From a virus: DNA of 26,781 nucleotides. The translations under genes were made by a program, and so were the position numbers. Shown in pieces: positions 5,512 to 11,653 of this stretch. Numbering within the stretch: position 1 is the stretch's first letter; each line of letters begins with the position of its first letter. Where the stretch lies: positions 1-26,781 of IMG/VR virus record IMGVR_UViG_3300008517_000125; one strand, written 5' to 3'. The notes beneath the pieces are model-generated. The model did not search any database. It saw only the letters and a program-made list of their open reading frames with translations, and was not told the origin of the DNA.

Positions 5512-5548
5512 TTGATAGCTCTTTGACATTCAAATCGGCAAATAAAAT

Positions 5549-5575
5549 CCCTGTTATGGTAGAGATTTAACAGGG
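5549..5575 (+). terminator. hairpin at end of rightward early operon
   Basis: CCCTGTTA and TAACAGGG form a perfect 8-bp stem with an 11-base loop, 40 bases after the last stop codon. There is no U-tract, so any termination would be weak or factor-dependent. Confidence 0.4.
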
Positions 5576-5587
5576 TGGGGTTAAGAC

Positions 5588-5652
5588 AAAAAAATCCCCC
5601 GATCTTACCTTTACTGAAGAGTAGGTCCATGACCTATTCTTAAGGTCGGGGG
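5588..5652 (-). terminator. branched terminator of leftward operon
   Basis: CCCCCGATCTTA and TAAGGTCGGGGG form a 12-bp stem with one wobble, around two small hairpins (ACT/AGT and AGGTC/GACCT). Read leftward the GC-rich stem is followed directly by A and seven T, the mark of an intrinsic terminator. It lies seven bases past the stop of the last leftward gene and between convergent operons. Confidence 0.65.
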
Positions 5653-5659
5653 GTAGGGG

Positions 5660-6034
5660 TTACTTTGTGGCTTTGGCTAGGGCTTGTTTGAGGTCTTTAA
5701 CGAATTTGCCTGTAACATGGATTTCAAGTATTTCATCATTGACATACACTTCACCCTCATCGCCACCAACCGCATAATCTATATATTGGCATAAATCAAC
5801 CAATTCCTCATGGCAGTTGCAGGCTTTGACGATGAATTGGCCGTCTTCTTCGCCCATTTCCATAAAACATATATCCTCATCTAATTCTTGCTCAATTTTC
5901 ATAAGGAGTAATTCAGGATTTTGAGCGTGTACCCAACATAAAACTATTTCATCATCGTTATTCATCAAAGCATGATAAGTCCCCGGTCCATTATCTGCTT
6001 TTTGCCATTTCCAGGGTAATGCTGTATGTTTCAT
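5660..6034 (-). CDS. phage protein with GQFIVKACNCHEELV motif
   Basis: A 124-residue protein starting MKHTALPWKW, with the segment GQFIVKACNCHEELVDLCQY that I know from many phage proteins that begin TPWxV and carry DAxFIVxACNxHxxLv. The C-terminal half differs from that common type and is acidic with a basic end. Function of the family is unknown. The ATG overlaps the stop of the upstream regulator (ATGA) and follows GGAGGGCGAGAG. Confidence 0.65.
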   Translation of the reverse strand: MKHTALPWKWQKADNGPGTYHALMNNDDEIVLCWVHAQNPELLLMKIEQELDEDICFMEMGEEDGQFIVKACNCHEELVDLCQYIDYAVGGDEGEVYVNDEILEIHVTGKFVKDLKQALAKATK

Positions 6035-6180
6035 CTCTCGCCCTCCTTTCCCTGCACAAAGGCACGCAGGATCTTAATGATTAGTGCTGACACTCCGGTA
6101 TGCTCGTCAATGGCAAGTTTTCTGAGCTTATCCCAGAGTTCCTGAGGTACGTTTTTGATGGTTTTGTTTTTGTAGTTCAT
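6031..6180 (-). CDS. ribbon-helix-helix-like small protein
   Basis: A 49-residue protein starting MNYKNKTIKNVPQELWDKL. A short strand (KNKTIKNVP), then helix (ELWDKLRKLAIDEH) and helix (SALIIKILRAFVQG) fit the Arc/CopG ribbon-helix-helix pattern. AAGGAGCCCAC precedes the ATG. Likely a DNA-binding regulator, by fold pattern only. Confidence 0.65.
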   Translation of the reverse strand: MNYKNKTIKNVPQELWDKLRKLAIDEHTGVSALIIKILRAFVQGKEGER

Positions 6181-6199
6181 GTGGGCTCCTTTCTAATGG

Positions 6200-6403
6200 T
6201 TAAAGTTTAGAAACGTGTTCTATGTATTCTTTGCTGCTCATACTATAGATATTAGGCTTATGATATAACAACATTCTAATAGTGGCCTCTTTTGGGGTGT
6301 CATAGTATTGTCCTACTTGGCCTATTGGTTTTCCTTGATTGTTTAACCTGTTATCCATGATGAAATACTTACCGTTCAAACTTGATCTGTTTACTGTAAA
6401 CAT
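6200..6403 (-). CDS. 67-residue phage protein, unknown
   Basis: Starts MFTVNRSSLNGKYFIMD after AGGGGGACAAG. It has a beta-rich first half and a helical second half (KEATIRMLLYHKP). Unknown family. It is preceded in the leftward transcript by a rod-like hairpin at 6424-6481. Confidence 0.55.
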   Translation of the reverse strand: MFTVNRSSLNGKYFIMDNRLNNQGKPIGQVGQYYDTPKEATIRMLLYHKPNIYSMSSKEYIEHVSKL

Positions 6404-6423
6404 CTTGTCCCCCTATGTTTAGG

Positions 6424-6481
6424 TTAACACTCACTCGCCCCTACCTACGGGATACGGGAGATAGAGGCTGGTGAGGGTTAA
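6424..6481 (-). repeat. rod-like hairpin between leftward genes
   Basis: TTAACACTCAC and GTGAGGGTTAA pair with one mismatch; inside, read leftward, GCCTCTATCT pairs with AGGTAGGGGC over ten positions including two G-U pairs. Those two become A-C mismatches on the other strand, so the leftward RNA is the one that folds. Confidence 0.5.
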
Positions 6482-6682
6482 TCATCCTGGTACTTTGGCT
6501 AGTTTGGCTGTCCATAATGCACGACTATCAAATTGTGTATAATCAGCAACTATAGCTTCACACATACGAACAGCCCAGTCAGCGGAACCTGCTTGGACGT
6601 AACCTGCTTCCATTCTTTTTCGGAAGCCTTCCAGTTTTTGAAGGATTGCCAATCCAATTACATCATTTTGTGTTTGTCTCAT
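6482..6682 (-). CDS. 66-residue phage protein, unknown
   Basis: Starts MRQTQNDVIGLAILQKLEGF after GGGAGGATGAACG. It is mostly helical with a single cysteine (RMCEAIVADY). No domain recognised. A member of the leftward operon with one of the shared leaders. Confidence 0.55.
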   Translation of the reverse strand: MRQTQNDVIGLAILQKLEGFRKRMEAGYVQAGSADWAVRMCEAIVADYTQFDSRALWTAKLAKVPG

Positions 6683-6697
6683 CGTTCATCCTCCCTG

Positions 6698-6988
6698 TTA
6701 ATGGTTTAAGGTTTTGGGTGTGATACAAACTACTTTACCAGTTGCATAATCACCTGAGTTAAAGAACTTGCTGCCTTGGTAGTCAACTGTATCAAGTATG
6801 TCAATGTTAGGCTCTTGGTTGGCTTCTGTTTCCTGGTCCTGCTCTATCTGCTCCACAAAGGACTGTATTTCCTTTAGATAGAGCAGGATCGCCCGGGCCT
6901 TAGAAAAACCAAAAGTGAATTTGCGCCTTTCTGTGATAGGAACACTAATGACAGGGTATCCTTTGTAAATTGATGTTACTGCATCCAT
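6698..6988 (-). CDS. 96-residue phage protein, unknown
   Basis: Starts MDAVTSIYKGYPVISVPI after CGGAGGATAAT. A basic, aromatic stretch (ERRKFTFGFSKARAILLYL) and an acidic helix follow. The short beta-rich start and the helix beginning at FSKARAILLYLKEI recall small phage proteins of unknown function. No catalytic motif seen. Confidence 0.6.
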   Translation of the reverse strand: MDAVTSIYKGYPVISVPITERRKFTFGFSKARAILLYLKEIQSFVEQIEQDQETEANQEPNIDILDTVDYQGSKFFNSGDYATGKVVCITPKTLNH

Positions 6989-7006
6989 ATTATCCTCCGT
7001 GTTAAG

Positions 7007-7058
7007 GTTTAACTCCTTGCCTAAGCCCTCCAGGGAGGGCAGAGGTAAAGGGTTAAAC
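7007..7058. repeat. long imperfect hairpin between leftward genes
   Basis: GTTTAAC..CTTGCCT pairs with AGGTAAAGGGTTAAAC over 16 positions with one mismatch and two wobbles, and an inner perfect GCCCTC-CAGG-GAGGGC hairpin caps it. It overlaps the stop codon of the gene 7053-7340 and ends just before the binding site of the next gene. Confidence 0.5.
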
Positions 7059-7340
7059 TAGTTTACCGGCATTTTGAATTGTTGCTGACATTCTCTCTAT
7101 GATAGCTGCTCTGTATGCCTTATATGCTTCAAGCGTTACAAAGCGAGTGCCACCATGACCCTTGTATTCCTCTGAGAACATAACGGTTGCTAAAGCTTTC
7201 ATTTCTCGGCCATCCTCAAAGTCAATATCGTAAAATTCGCCCCATCGGTCACGATAGGCTCTCTTGATAGTGCCAAAACCTTCATCGTTTGCCATGTCTC
7301 CACCATAATAAATTCTTGTTCCTGCTGGTAATGTTTTCAT
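7053..7340 (-). CDS. phage protein with GTRIYYGGDMAN motif
   Basis: A 95-residue protein starting MKTLPAGTRIYYGGDMAN. GGAGGATAGCAAG lies before this ATG, so the longer frame reaching upstream into the previous gene (start 7397) is rejected. The pattern GTxIYYxGDxAN.. GxGxIxxxxxDRWGxxxDIxxxDGR.. FSxxYxGHGGTRFVT recalls small beta-barrel phage proteins of unknown function. It is in the second place of the leftward operon. Confidence 0.65.
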   Translation of the reverse strand: MKTLPAGTRIYYGGDMANDEGFGTIKRAYRDRWGEFYDIDFEDGREMKALATVMFSEEYKGHGGTRFVTLEAYKAYRAAIIERMSATIQNAGKLV

Positions 7341-7360
7341 CTTGCTATCCTCCATTAAGG

Positions 7361-7576
7361 TTAGTGGTTGACTCTGATTATATGTTCTGAAGCCCATCCT
7401 GCTATTGATGGGGAAATGCCTGTTACTGGATCTGTTTTAGGTAGTGGATACCAAGTATAACGCCAGCCAGGAATGGTTCCTGCACGTCTTATATATGGTT
7501 CATATTTTTGCAATCTGGCTGTTGCCCATTTTCTTTGATTCCAGATTTGAACTATTTGATCTACTTTATAAAGCAT
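7361..7576 (-). CDS. 71-residue phage protein, first of leftward operon
   Basis: Starts MLYKVDQIVQIWNQRKW. An upstream ATG at 7603 is rejected because transcription from the promoter at 7634-7605 would begin near 7598, and because AAAGGA lies eight bases before the ATG at 7576. The protein is rich in W, Y and R, consistent with a small beta-barrel. Unknown function. Confidence 0.6.
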   Translation of the reverse strand: MLYKVDQIVQIWNQRKWATARLQKYEPYIRRAGTIPGWRYTWYPLPKTDPVTGISPSIAGWASEHIIRVNH

Positions 7577-7604
7577 GTGATATATCCTTTTATTGTTTGA
7601 CAAG

Positions 7605-7634
7605 ATTATAAATCGGATAAATCATGCTTGTCAA
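7605..7634 (-). promoter_or_regulatory. leftward promoter
   Basis: Read leftward, TTGACA (7634-7629), 18 bp, TATAAT (7610-7605): both hexamers are consensus. The -35 box and the start site are part of an inverted repeat TTGACAAG/CTTGTCAA, which could serve as an operator. Confidence 0.75.
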
Positions 7635-7765
7635 GTCCAGAATAACCCTAAATTTGCCGAGATTCAGTGATTAGAGGTCAAAAACATATCAATATCAATT
7701 AAGTTTATAGTTGTTCGGACTTAATCAGAGCTAATCGTGGTTTTATGATGAGAGGAGAAAGAAAA

Positions 7766-7936
7766 ATGAAAAAAAAGATAGGCGTAGTCCATGCTATTGC
7801 ATGGTGTGAAACTTGCGGTAAGGAATTTACCTATTACAAAAATGCACAAGCTCTTGGGGCGCAACATGCCAAGAAATATGGGCATCTTGTAAGAGGGGAA
7901 GTTGGTTTATCTTTTGAGTATGATGCCACAAAATAA
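7766..7936 (+). CDS. small C2H2-type zinc protein
   Basis: A 56-residue protein starting MKKKIGVVHAIAWCETCG. The ATG at 7766 is chosen over 7745 because GAGAGGAG lies just before it. CETC followed by about 20 residues and QHAKKYGH gives a C2H2-type zinc site. It opens the rightward replication module, so DNA binding is plausible. Confidence 0.65.
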   Translation: MKKKIGVVHAIAWCETCGKEFTYYKNAQALGAQHAKKYGHLVRGEVGLSFEYDATK

Positions 7937-7949
7937 ATAAGGAGAAATA

Positions 7950-8774
7950 ATGCCAGCAGGAAGGATACTACTCAAGAGCATATCAGAGAGTAAGAAATTA
8001 TCTGAATTAGATACTGACGGTGCTAGGCTGTTGTTCACTTGGCTGATACCTCACGTTGATGTAAATGGATGTTTTAGCGGAGATCCGGAGGTAATAAAAG
8101 GCCAGATATTTACACGCCTCAATAAATCGGTAGAAGAAATAGAAGATTACCTAGTTGACCTTCAACAAAGAAAACTAATTGTACGTTATGAGACTAATGG
8201 TGATGTATTTCTCTATATGCCAAGTTTTGTTGATAAGCAGCCCCAGCTTAATCCAGAGCGTGAAGGCAAGCCAAGAATACCAACACCTACTCCTGAGCAA
8301 CTCAAGAGTAAATCCAGACCTACTCTTGACCAATTCCAGACCAACTCCAACACAAGTAAAGTAAAGGAAAGTAAAGTAAATATATATAGTCCATTTTTAA
8401 CCTTTTGGGATTTATGGCCTAACAAGGTTGGTCGCAAGCAGGCAGAAAAGGCATGGAGTAAATTAAAGCTATCAGATGAGTTATTGGATGAAATCACAAG
8501 AGGATTAGCTAAACAACTCAAAGAACATCGGATGAGAACAGATAATGGAGTATGGTGTCCTGATTGGCCTAATCCTGCTACTTGGATTAACGGCGAGCGA
8601 TGGAAGGATGAAGTAGAAGATATACAAGACTCTGGGATACACCTAGGCATAGAACACGATAACACGGCTGTTGATGAAGCGCGAGAGCAATTAGCAAAGA
8701 TCAGCCCAGAGCAATATGAGAAGAACAGGGCAAAGCTCCGTGAATTAGCTGGGGGAGCAACTAAGAAGATATGA
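7950..8774 (+). CDS. phage replication initiator / replisome organizer
   Basis: A 274-residue protein. The N-terminal 100 residues (MPAGRILLKSISESKKL.. LDTDGARLLFTWLIPHVDVNG.. RKLIVRYETNGDVFLYMPSF) fit the winged-helix DNA-binding domain of phage replication proteins. A proline- and serine-rich linker follows at about 105-145, then a C-terminal domain with FWDLWPNKVGRKQAEKAW and PNPATWINGERW, which is the usual helicase-loader-interacting end of O-like and Rep organizer proteins. AAGGAGAAATA precedes the ATG. The linker DNA holds tandem repeats that may be an origin. It is probably coupled to the next gene by a four-base overlap. Confidence 0.75.
   Translation: MPAGRILLKSISESKKLSELDTDGARLLFTWLIPHVDVNGCFSGDPEVIKGQIFTRLNKSVEEIEDYLVDLQQRKLIVRYETNGDVFLYMPSFVDKQPQLNPEREGKPRIPTPTPEQLKSKSRPTLDQFQTNSNTSKVKESKVNIYSPFLTFWDLWPNKVGRKQAEKAWSKLKLSDELLDEITRGLAKQLKEHRMRTDNGVWCPDWPNPATWINGERWKDEVEDIQDSGIHLGIEHDNTAVDEAREQLAKISPEQYEKNRAKLRELAGGATKKI
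8303..8388 (+). other. candidate replication origin inside the initiator gene
   Basis: Tandem AGTAAAG-like repeats (8355-8380) run into TATATATA (8381-8388), and two TCCAGACC-type repeats lie just upstream. Repeats plus an AT-rich tract within the initiator coding linker is the layout of the lambda-type origin. Confidence 0.35.
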
Positions 8775-9004
8775 CCCAAGAACAACCATTAGTATCCATA
8801 GGAGAGATAGCAAAACATCTTAGCTGCTCAAAAGATACAGCTAGAAAGGTGCTTAAAACTTATAAAGTGCCTAGCTTTTTAATTGGTCGGTGTGTGGCTG
8901 TTTATCCATCTAGTCTTAAAACATGCTTAGAGCGGTTCAATGATATACTAAATAGGTCTGACAGCATACTAAACAGGTCTGAGAGCAAGGGTTCAGCAAC
9001 TTGA
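8771..9004 (+). CDS. helix-turn-helix DNA-binding protein
   Basis: A 77-residue protein with a MerR/excisionase-like helix-turn-helix at residues about 8-35 (VSIGEIAKHLSCSKDTARKV). The following VPSFLIGRCVAVYPSSL fits the wing segment of this fold. The tail carries a short repeat (ILNRSDSILNRSES). Overlaps the initiator stop by four bases. It may be an excisionase-like or regulatory protein; which one cannot be told. Confidence 0.65.
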   Translation: MTQEQPLVSIGEIAKHLSCSKDTARKVLKTYKVPSFLIGRCVAVYPSSLKTCLERFNDILNRSDSILNRSESKGSAT

Positions 9005-9030
9005 CAACTGATTATTGAGTAATTTACCCT
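9001..9030 (+). promoter_or_regulatory. rightward promoter (TACCCT type)
   Basis: TTGACA (9001-9006), 18 bp, TACCCT (9025-9030), overlapping the stop of the preceding gene. The string TAATTTACCCTAT is shared exactly with the promoter at 18998. Confidence 0.6.
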
Positions 9031-9052
9031 ATTAATAACTCTTTACCTCCAA

Positions 9053-9080
9053 GCCCAAGGTACCTAACACGGCCTTGGGC
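9053..9080 (+). promoter_or_regulatory. leader hairpin before gene 9088
   Basis: GCCCAAGG and CCTTGGGC form a perfect 8-bp stem with a 12-base loop, ending seven bases before the ATG. No free ribosome binding site follows it; the only AAGG is inside the stem, so the hairpin may control translation. Confidence 0.5.
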
Positions 9081-9087
9081 ACACCTA

Positions 9088-9720
9088 ATGGCAAAGATAG
9101 ATTTCAAGGAAGTAGTTAAGAAAGCTACGGATGAGTTTCTTGATAAAAACATGGTTGATAAACGCAAAATACGCAAAGCGAAGAAAATTGATAGGGAAAA
9201 AGTGGAGCAATTAGCAGGACAAGGTTTATGTGCATCAGATATTGCCAAACATCAGGATGTAGTGCCATCTACCATTACAAGATACTTAGATAAAATAGAT
9301 AAGAAAAACGAACAGTTAAAGCGATACAAAGATAACCAATTGCAGGTAGTTTATCATAGACAACTCAAGAAGGATTATGTGGCAGATATTATAGTTGATA
9401 GTTGGATAGAAGAGGGAGGTGAATCTATTAAAGCAAAGTCCGATTCAACTAAAAAAGAGATATTACATACCTTGCAAGGTGGTACGCGTTATGATTTTGA
9501 GCAACAACGACTGTTAGAGGATAAATCAACAACTAATGTATCATATCCAGCTATGGAAGCAGGCTTCAAAGACCTTGAAAGGCAGAGGCAAGTAGAGATT
9601 ACCAAGCTGGGCTATGACCCTGCTGATGTGGTTGAGGGTGAGGTTATAGAGGATGATCTACCACAAGATGTAGTGGTTGACCCTGATTTAGATGTGATTG
9701 AGTCTGATAATAATGGGTAG
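9088..9720 (+). CDS. HTH protein, possible small terminase or regulator
   Basis: A 210-residue protein. Residues about 38-75 (KIDREKVEQLAGQGLCASDI.. VVPSTITRYLDKI) form a homeodomain-like helix-turn-helix. A charged helical middle and a very acidic C-terminus (GEVIEDDLPQDVVVDPDLDV) follow. An N-terminal HTH with an acidic tail fits either a small terminase subunit or a late regulator; it lies 4 kb before TerL, which is unusual for a small terminase. It has its own promoter at 9001 and lacks an exposed ribosome binding site. Confidence 0.6.
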   Translation: MAKIDFKEVVKKATDEFLDKNMVDKRKIRKAKKIDREKVEQLAGQGLCASDIAKHQDVVPSTITRYLDKIDKKNEQLKRYKDNQLQVVYHRQLKKDYVADIIVDSWIEEGGESIKAKSDSTKKEILHTLQGGTRYDFEQQRLLEDKSTTNVSYPAMEAGFKDLERQRQVEITKLGYDPADVVEGEVIEDDLPQDVVVDPDLDVIESDNNG

Positions 9721-9936
9721 ATAATAGGATTATGTGAGTGATATCCATAGGTTAAGGTGATAATGGTAGAGTCTGATAATAATCATTATCAGACGCAGAG
9801 GCCGCGGTAGGCGGGGATGATGGGGGAGATCGGATTATCCGGCTTCGCGAGGCCCAGGGTAGTCACCCCCTCCCCCCGTCTTAATATATGATATGTGTAC
9901 CACCTCTGTATACGGCAAAAACAAAAGGAGTAAGCT
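9721..9936 (+). other. structured, partly GC-rich intergenic region
   Basis: Contains a perfect 10-bp hairpin GTCTGATAAT-AATC-ATTATCAGAC (9771-9794). A 15-bp direct repeat GAGTCTGATAATAAT occurs at 9700-9714 (in the end of the gene before) and 9769-9783. A GC-rich island follows (9795-9880) with CCGC/GCGG, GGGGGAG/CTCCCCC (9822-9828 with 9870-9876), CGGA/TCCG and GGGT-AGTC-ACCC pairings. An AT-rich stretch (9881-9895) could include a late promoter. No gene seen. Confidence 0.5.
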
Positions 9937-10155
9937 ATGTACACTGAGAAAGGAAAAGAAAATTATATTGAACGCCAGATAAGGGCAGCTATAAGCGTTG
10001 CCATCAAAGATGAGTGCGATAAGGTTATCGAAGAGTCTAAGGCAACCCTAGAACGCCGGCTCAAAGAGGTGTTAGCGAAAGCTGCTGTTGACATTACAAG
10101 TTATTTAGAGTTTGAAACGCACAATAATAGGCTCATCATCACCTTAAAGATTTAA
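9937..10155 (+). CDS. 72-residue helical protein, unknown
   Basis: Starts MYTEKGKENYIERQIRAAI after AAAGGAGTAAGCT. Long charged helices (residues about 8-52) suggest a coiled coil; the last 20 residues form two short strands (YLEFETHNNRLIITLKI). Unknown function. First gene after the structured intergenic region. Confidence 0.6.
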   Translation: MYTEKGKENYIERQIRAAISVAIKDECDKVIEESKATLERRLKEVLAKAAVDITSYLEFETHNNRLIITLKI

Positions 10156-10165
10156 AAAGGACTCT

Positions 10166-10471
10166 ATGACCCTCCGCCACCTATACCATCGCATTATGGG
10201 CCACATCAGGCCGTTTGATACCAAAGATGCGGTACTTACGGTCACATGGCGAGATAACTCTATTTATCCCTTTTTAATGCCAGGTATCCGTAAGTTCCTT
10301 GAATCTAATGGCTGTAGGTATCAAAACAATTTTCCGAATGCCCTATGTTGTTTTGCAGCCAATAAAATCGAAATTGATCGAGAAGGCATATTGGCCTTGG
10401 CAAGCAAAGACTATTATAAATCGATAACTAACTATCTATGTTATCTAATAAAGCAGGTGAAATATACTTAA
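10166..10471 (+). CDS. 101-residue phage protein, unknown
   Basis: Starts MTLRHLYHRIMGHIRPF after AAAAAGGACTCT. Mixed alpha/beta, with two cysteines (NALCCFAANK). It ends at a TAA at 10469-10471, after which another frame stays open for 52 codons without a start codon, so the original protein may have been longer. Confidence 0.5.
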   Translation: MTLRHLYHRIMGHIRPFDTKDAVLTVTWRDNSIYPFLMPGIRKFLESNGCRYQNNFPNALCCFAANKIEIDREGILALASKDYYKSITNYLCYLIKQVKYT

Positions 10472-10631
10472 CTACACCGATAAAAGTATAGAGGAAGAGG
10501 CATATAAAGCTTATGTACCAAGTGCAAAGGCAGTAGTAGCCTTAGAACTTATCAAAGAGTTAGAAAGTTGGCATTACTGGGAAGCTTTTAAAAAACAATT
10601 ACTATCCTTTCTGCTTAAAAAGGAGACCTAA
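10461..10631 (+). pseudogene. open frame without start; possible frameshifted extension
   Basis: From the end of the previous gene one frame over, an open frame encodes YTDKSIEEEAYKAYVPSAKA and then VVALELIKELESWHYWEAFK, with natural composition but no ATG, GTG or TTG. It ends at a TAA overlapping the next ATG (TAATG), the gene packing typical here. A +1 shift at ACTTAAC (10466-10472) would fuse it to the previous gene. Confidence 0.4.
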
Positions 10632-10816
10632 TGCCTAAACACACCTCATCACCAGAGCGCATAATGTTGACCACTGTAACAGAAGTAATAGGTACTGCTC
10701 AGGGTTGTAGATATGTCGGTACTTGTCCCCTTATGAATAAACTACTCAAAATCAAGAAAAGCCTTCAAACCGAAGTCAAGAACTTAGGTGAAAATGATAG
10801 AGAGGTAAAAATATGA
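10631..10816 (+). CDS. 61-residue protein, unknown
   Basis: Starts MPKHTSSPERIMLTTVTEV after AAAAAGGAGACCTA. Contains two cysteines (CRYVGTC) and a basic C-terminal helix. It overlaps the next gene by four bases. Unknown family. Confidence 0.55.
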   Translation: MPKHTSSPERIMLTTVTEVIGTAQGCRYVGTCPLMNKLLKIKKSLQTEVKNLGENDREVKI

Positions 10817-10944
10817 GCAAACGGTTAATCTGTAAATATTGTGGAGATCCGATATTAGATTTCCAAAAAAAGACTATGCGTGATGGTATGCACAAGGGAT
10901 GTGCTGAATTGAAGAAAGCAAATGATAGAAATCAAAGACCCTAA
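10813..10944 (+). CDS. 43-residue zinc-knuckle protein
   Basis: Starts MSKRLICKYCGDPILDFQKK; a CxxC (CKYC) at 7-10 with HKGC at about 27-30 gives a four-ligand zinc site. GAGG lies about ten bases upstream. It overlaps the start of the lysozyme gene by 23 bases. Function unknown. Confidence 0.55.
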   Translation: MSKRLICKYCGDPILDFQKKTMRDGMHKGCAELKKANDRNQRP

Positions 10945-11356
10945 CAAAGAAATCCGCAAAACCATCATTGAGAAGGTAAAACGTCATGAAACATGGCGTT
11001 CTAAGCCTTACCGCTGTTCTGCTGGTAAGCTGACCATCGGTTGGGGTACAATGATTGAGGAAATCAGCAAATCAGAAGGTGAACTGTTTCTCCTATCCCG
11101 GCTTAACGATATCTTTGAATATGCCCTTCCCCAGTTATCTGAATACAAAACCCTCAACATTGCACGTAAACTTGTTTACCTTGACATGCTCTACAACCTT
11201 GGTTTTACGGGCTTTATGGGCTTCAAGAAGATGCGGAACCGTATTCAGGCCGGCAACTGGCATGGGGCAGCCAATGAGATTGAGAATAGTAAATATTATA
11301 AGCAAGTAGGTTTACGGGGAAAGGAGAATGCTGACATGATGAGGTTTGGGAGATGA
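10922..11356 (+). CDS. T4-type lysozyme (GH24 endolysin)
   Basis: A 144-residue endolysin that cleaves the glycan strands of peptidoglycan at lysis. The GH24 signature KVKRHETWRSKPYR.. AGKLTIGWGT is present: Glu23, Cys32 and Thr38 match the E-8-(D/C)-5-T catalytic spacing, with Cys in the place of Asp20 of T4 lysozyme. Later residues (LVYLDMLYNLGFTGFMGFKK) match the family's second lobe. No signal peptide or signal-anchor segment is seen, so a holin is needed for release. The start overlaps the previous gene and lacks a strong binding site. Confidence 0.85.
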   Translation: MIEIKDPNKEIRKTIIEKVKRHETWRSKPYRCSAGKLTIGWGTMIEEISKSEGELFLLSRLNDIFEYALPQLSEYKTLNIARKLVYLDMLYNLGFTGFMGFKKMRNRIQAGNWHGAANEIENSKYYKQVGLRGKENADMMRFGR

Positions 11357-11378
11357 AACCAGTACCGGGAGGATTATA

Positions 11379-11417
11379 ATGAAACCAACATTTATTGAAT
11401 TTGATCCGGGATCATGA
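11379..11417 (+). CDS. 12-codon minigene MKPTFIEFDPGS
   Basis: A tiny frame with a strong binding site (GGGAGGATTATA before the ATG). It may be a real leader peptide, or the surviving start of a deleted gene. It ends at the first copy of a 10-bp direct repeat AAAGGCGCTT (11417-11426 and 11472-11481). Confidence 0.25.
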   Translation: MKPTFIEFDPGS

Positions 11418-11497
11418 AAGGCGCTTCATTAAGTGTGTGAAATTATTACAATATGCTATGTAAAGTGCACAAAAGGCGCTTTAAGCCATAACCAACA

Positions 11498-11629
11498 TGC
11501 CACCAGTCCAGCGTGAGGTCATGGGTGATTCGCACCGGGCAACTGGCGGCATTAACATACCCCCCAGGGTTTCGACCTTGGGGCGCGGGGTCGCTGCTTT
11601 TCTCAGTGGCGGTTACGCTGGGCGACCCC
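11498..11629. other. GC-rich block of three stable folds
   Basis: Three adjoining folds: (a) 11498-11551, TGCCaCCAGT with ACTGGcGGCA around hairpins CGTG-AGGT-CATG and GGTG-ATTCG-CACC; (b) 11562-11583, a 9-bp stem CCCCAGGGT-TTCG-ACCTTGGGG with a UUCG loop; (c) 11587-11629, GGGGTCGC with GCGACCCC around CAGTG/CGCTG. The block is much richer in GC than its neighbours and has no credible gene. It lies just before the binding site of the lipoprotein gene at 11654. Confidence 0.5.
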
Positions 11630-11653
11630 TGCTAAACAATAATAGGAGTTATT

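Larger units (their letters stand above)
6181..7363 (-). promoter_or_regulatory. five related start-associated leaders
   Basis: In the leftward operon, five starts (7340, 6988, 6682, 6403, 6180) are preceded by a shared leader of the form TAACC-wTwAa-nn-GGAGGAt, read leftward: TAACCTTAATGGAGGAT, TAAACCTTAACACGGAGGAT, TAAACCATTAACAGGGAGG, TTAACCTAAACATAGGGGG and TTAACCATTAGAAAGGAG. The motif often includes the stop codon of the gene before. Exact spans on the plus strand are 7341-7363, 6989-7013, 6683-6709, 6404-6428 and 6181-6203. Confidence 0.5.

Noticed and set aside
5524-5548. Promoter beginning with TTGACA at 5523
   Set aside because: The nearest -10-like box (TAAAAT) is only about 14 bases away, and no gene follows on this strand.
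7604-7744. Rightward promoter for the replication module
   Set aside because: Several AT-rich strings are present, but no pair of hexamers with proper spacing stands out.
8213-8785. 190-residue leftward open frame
   Set aside because: Antisense shadow of the replication initiator; serine- and leucine-rich composition typical of a shadow.
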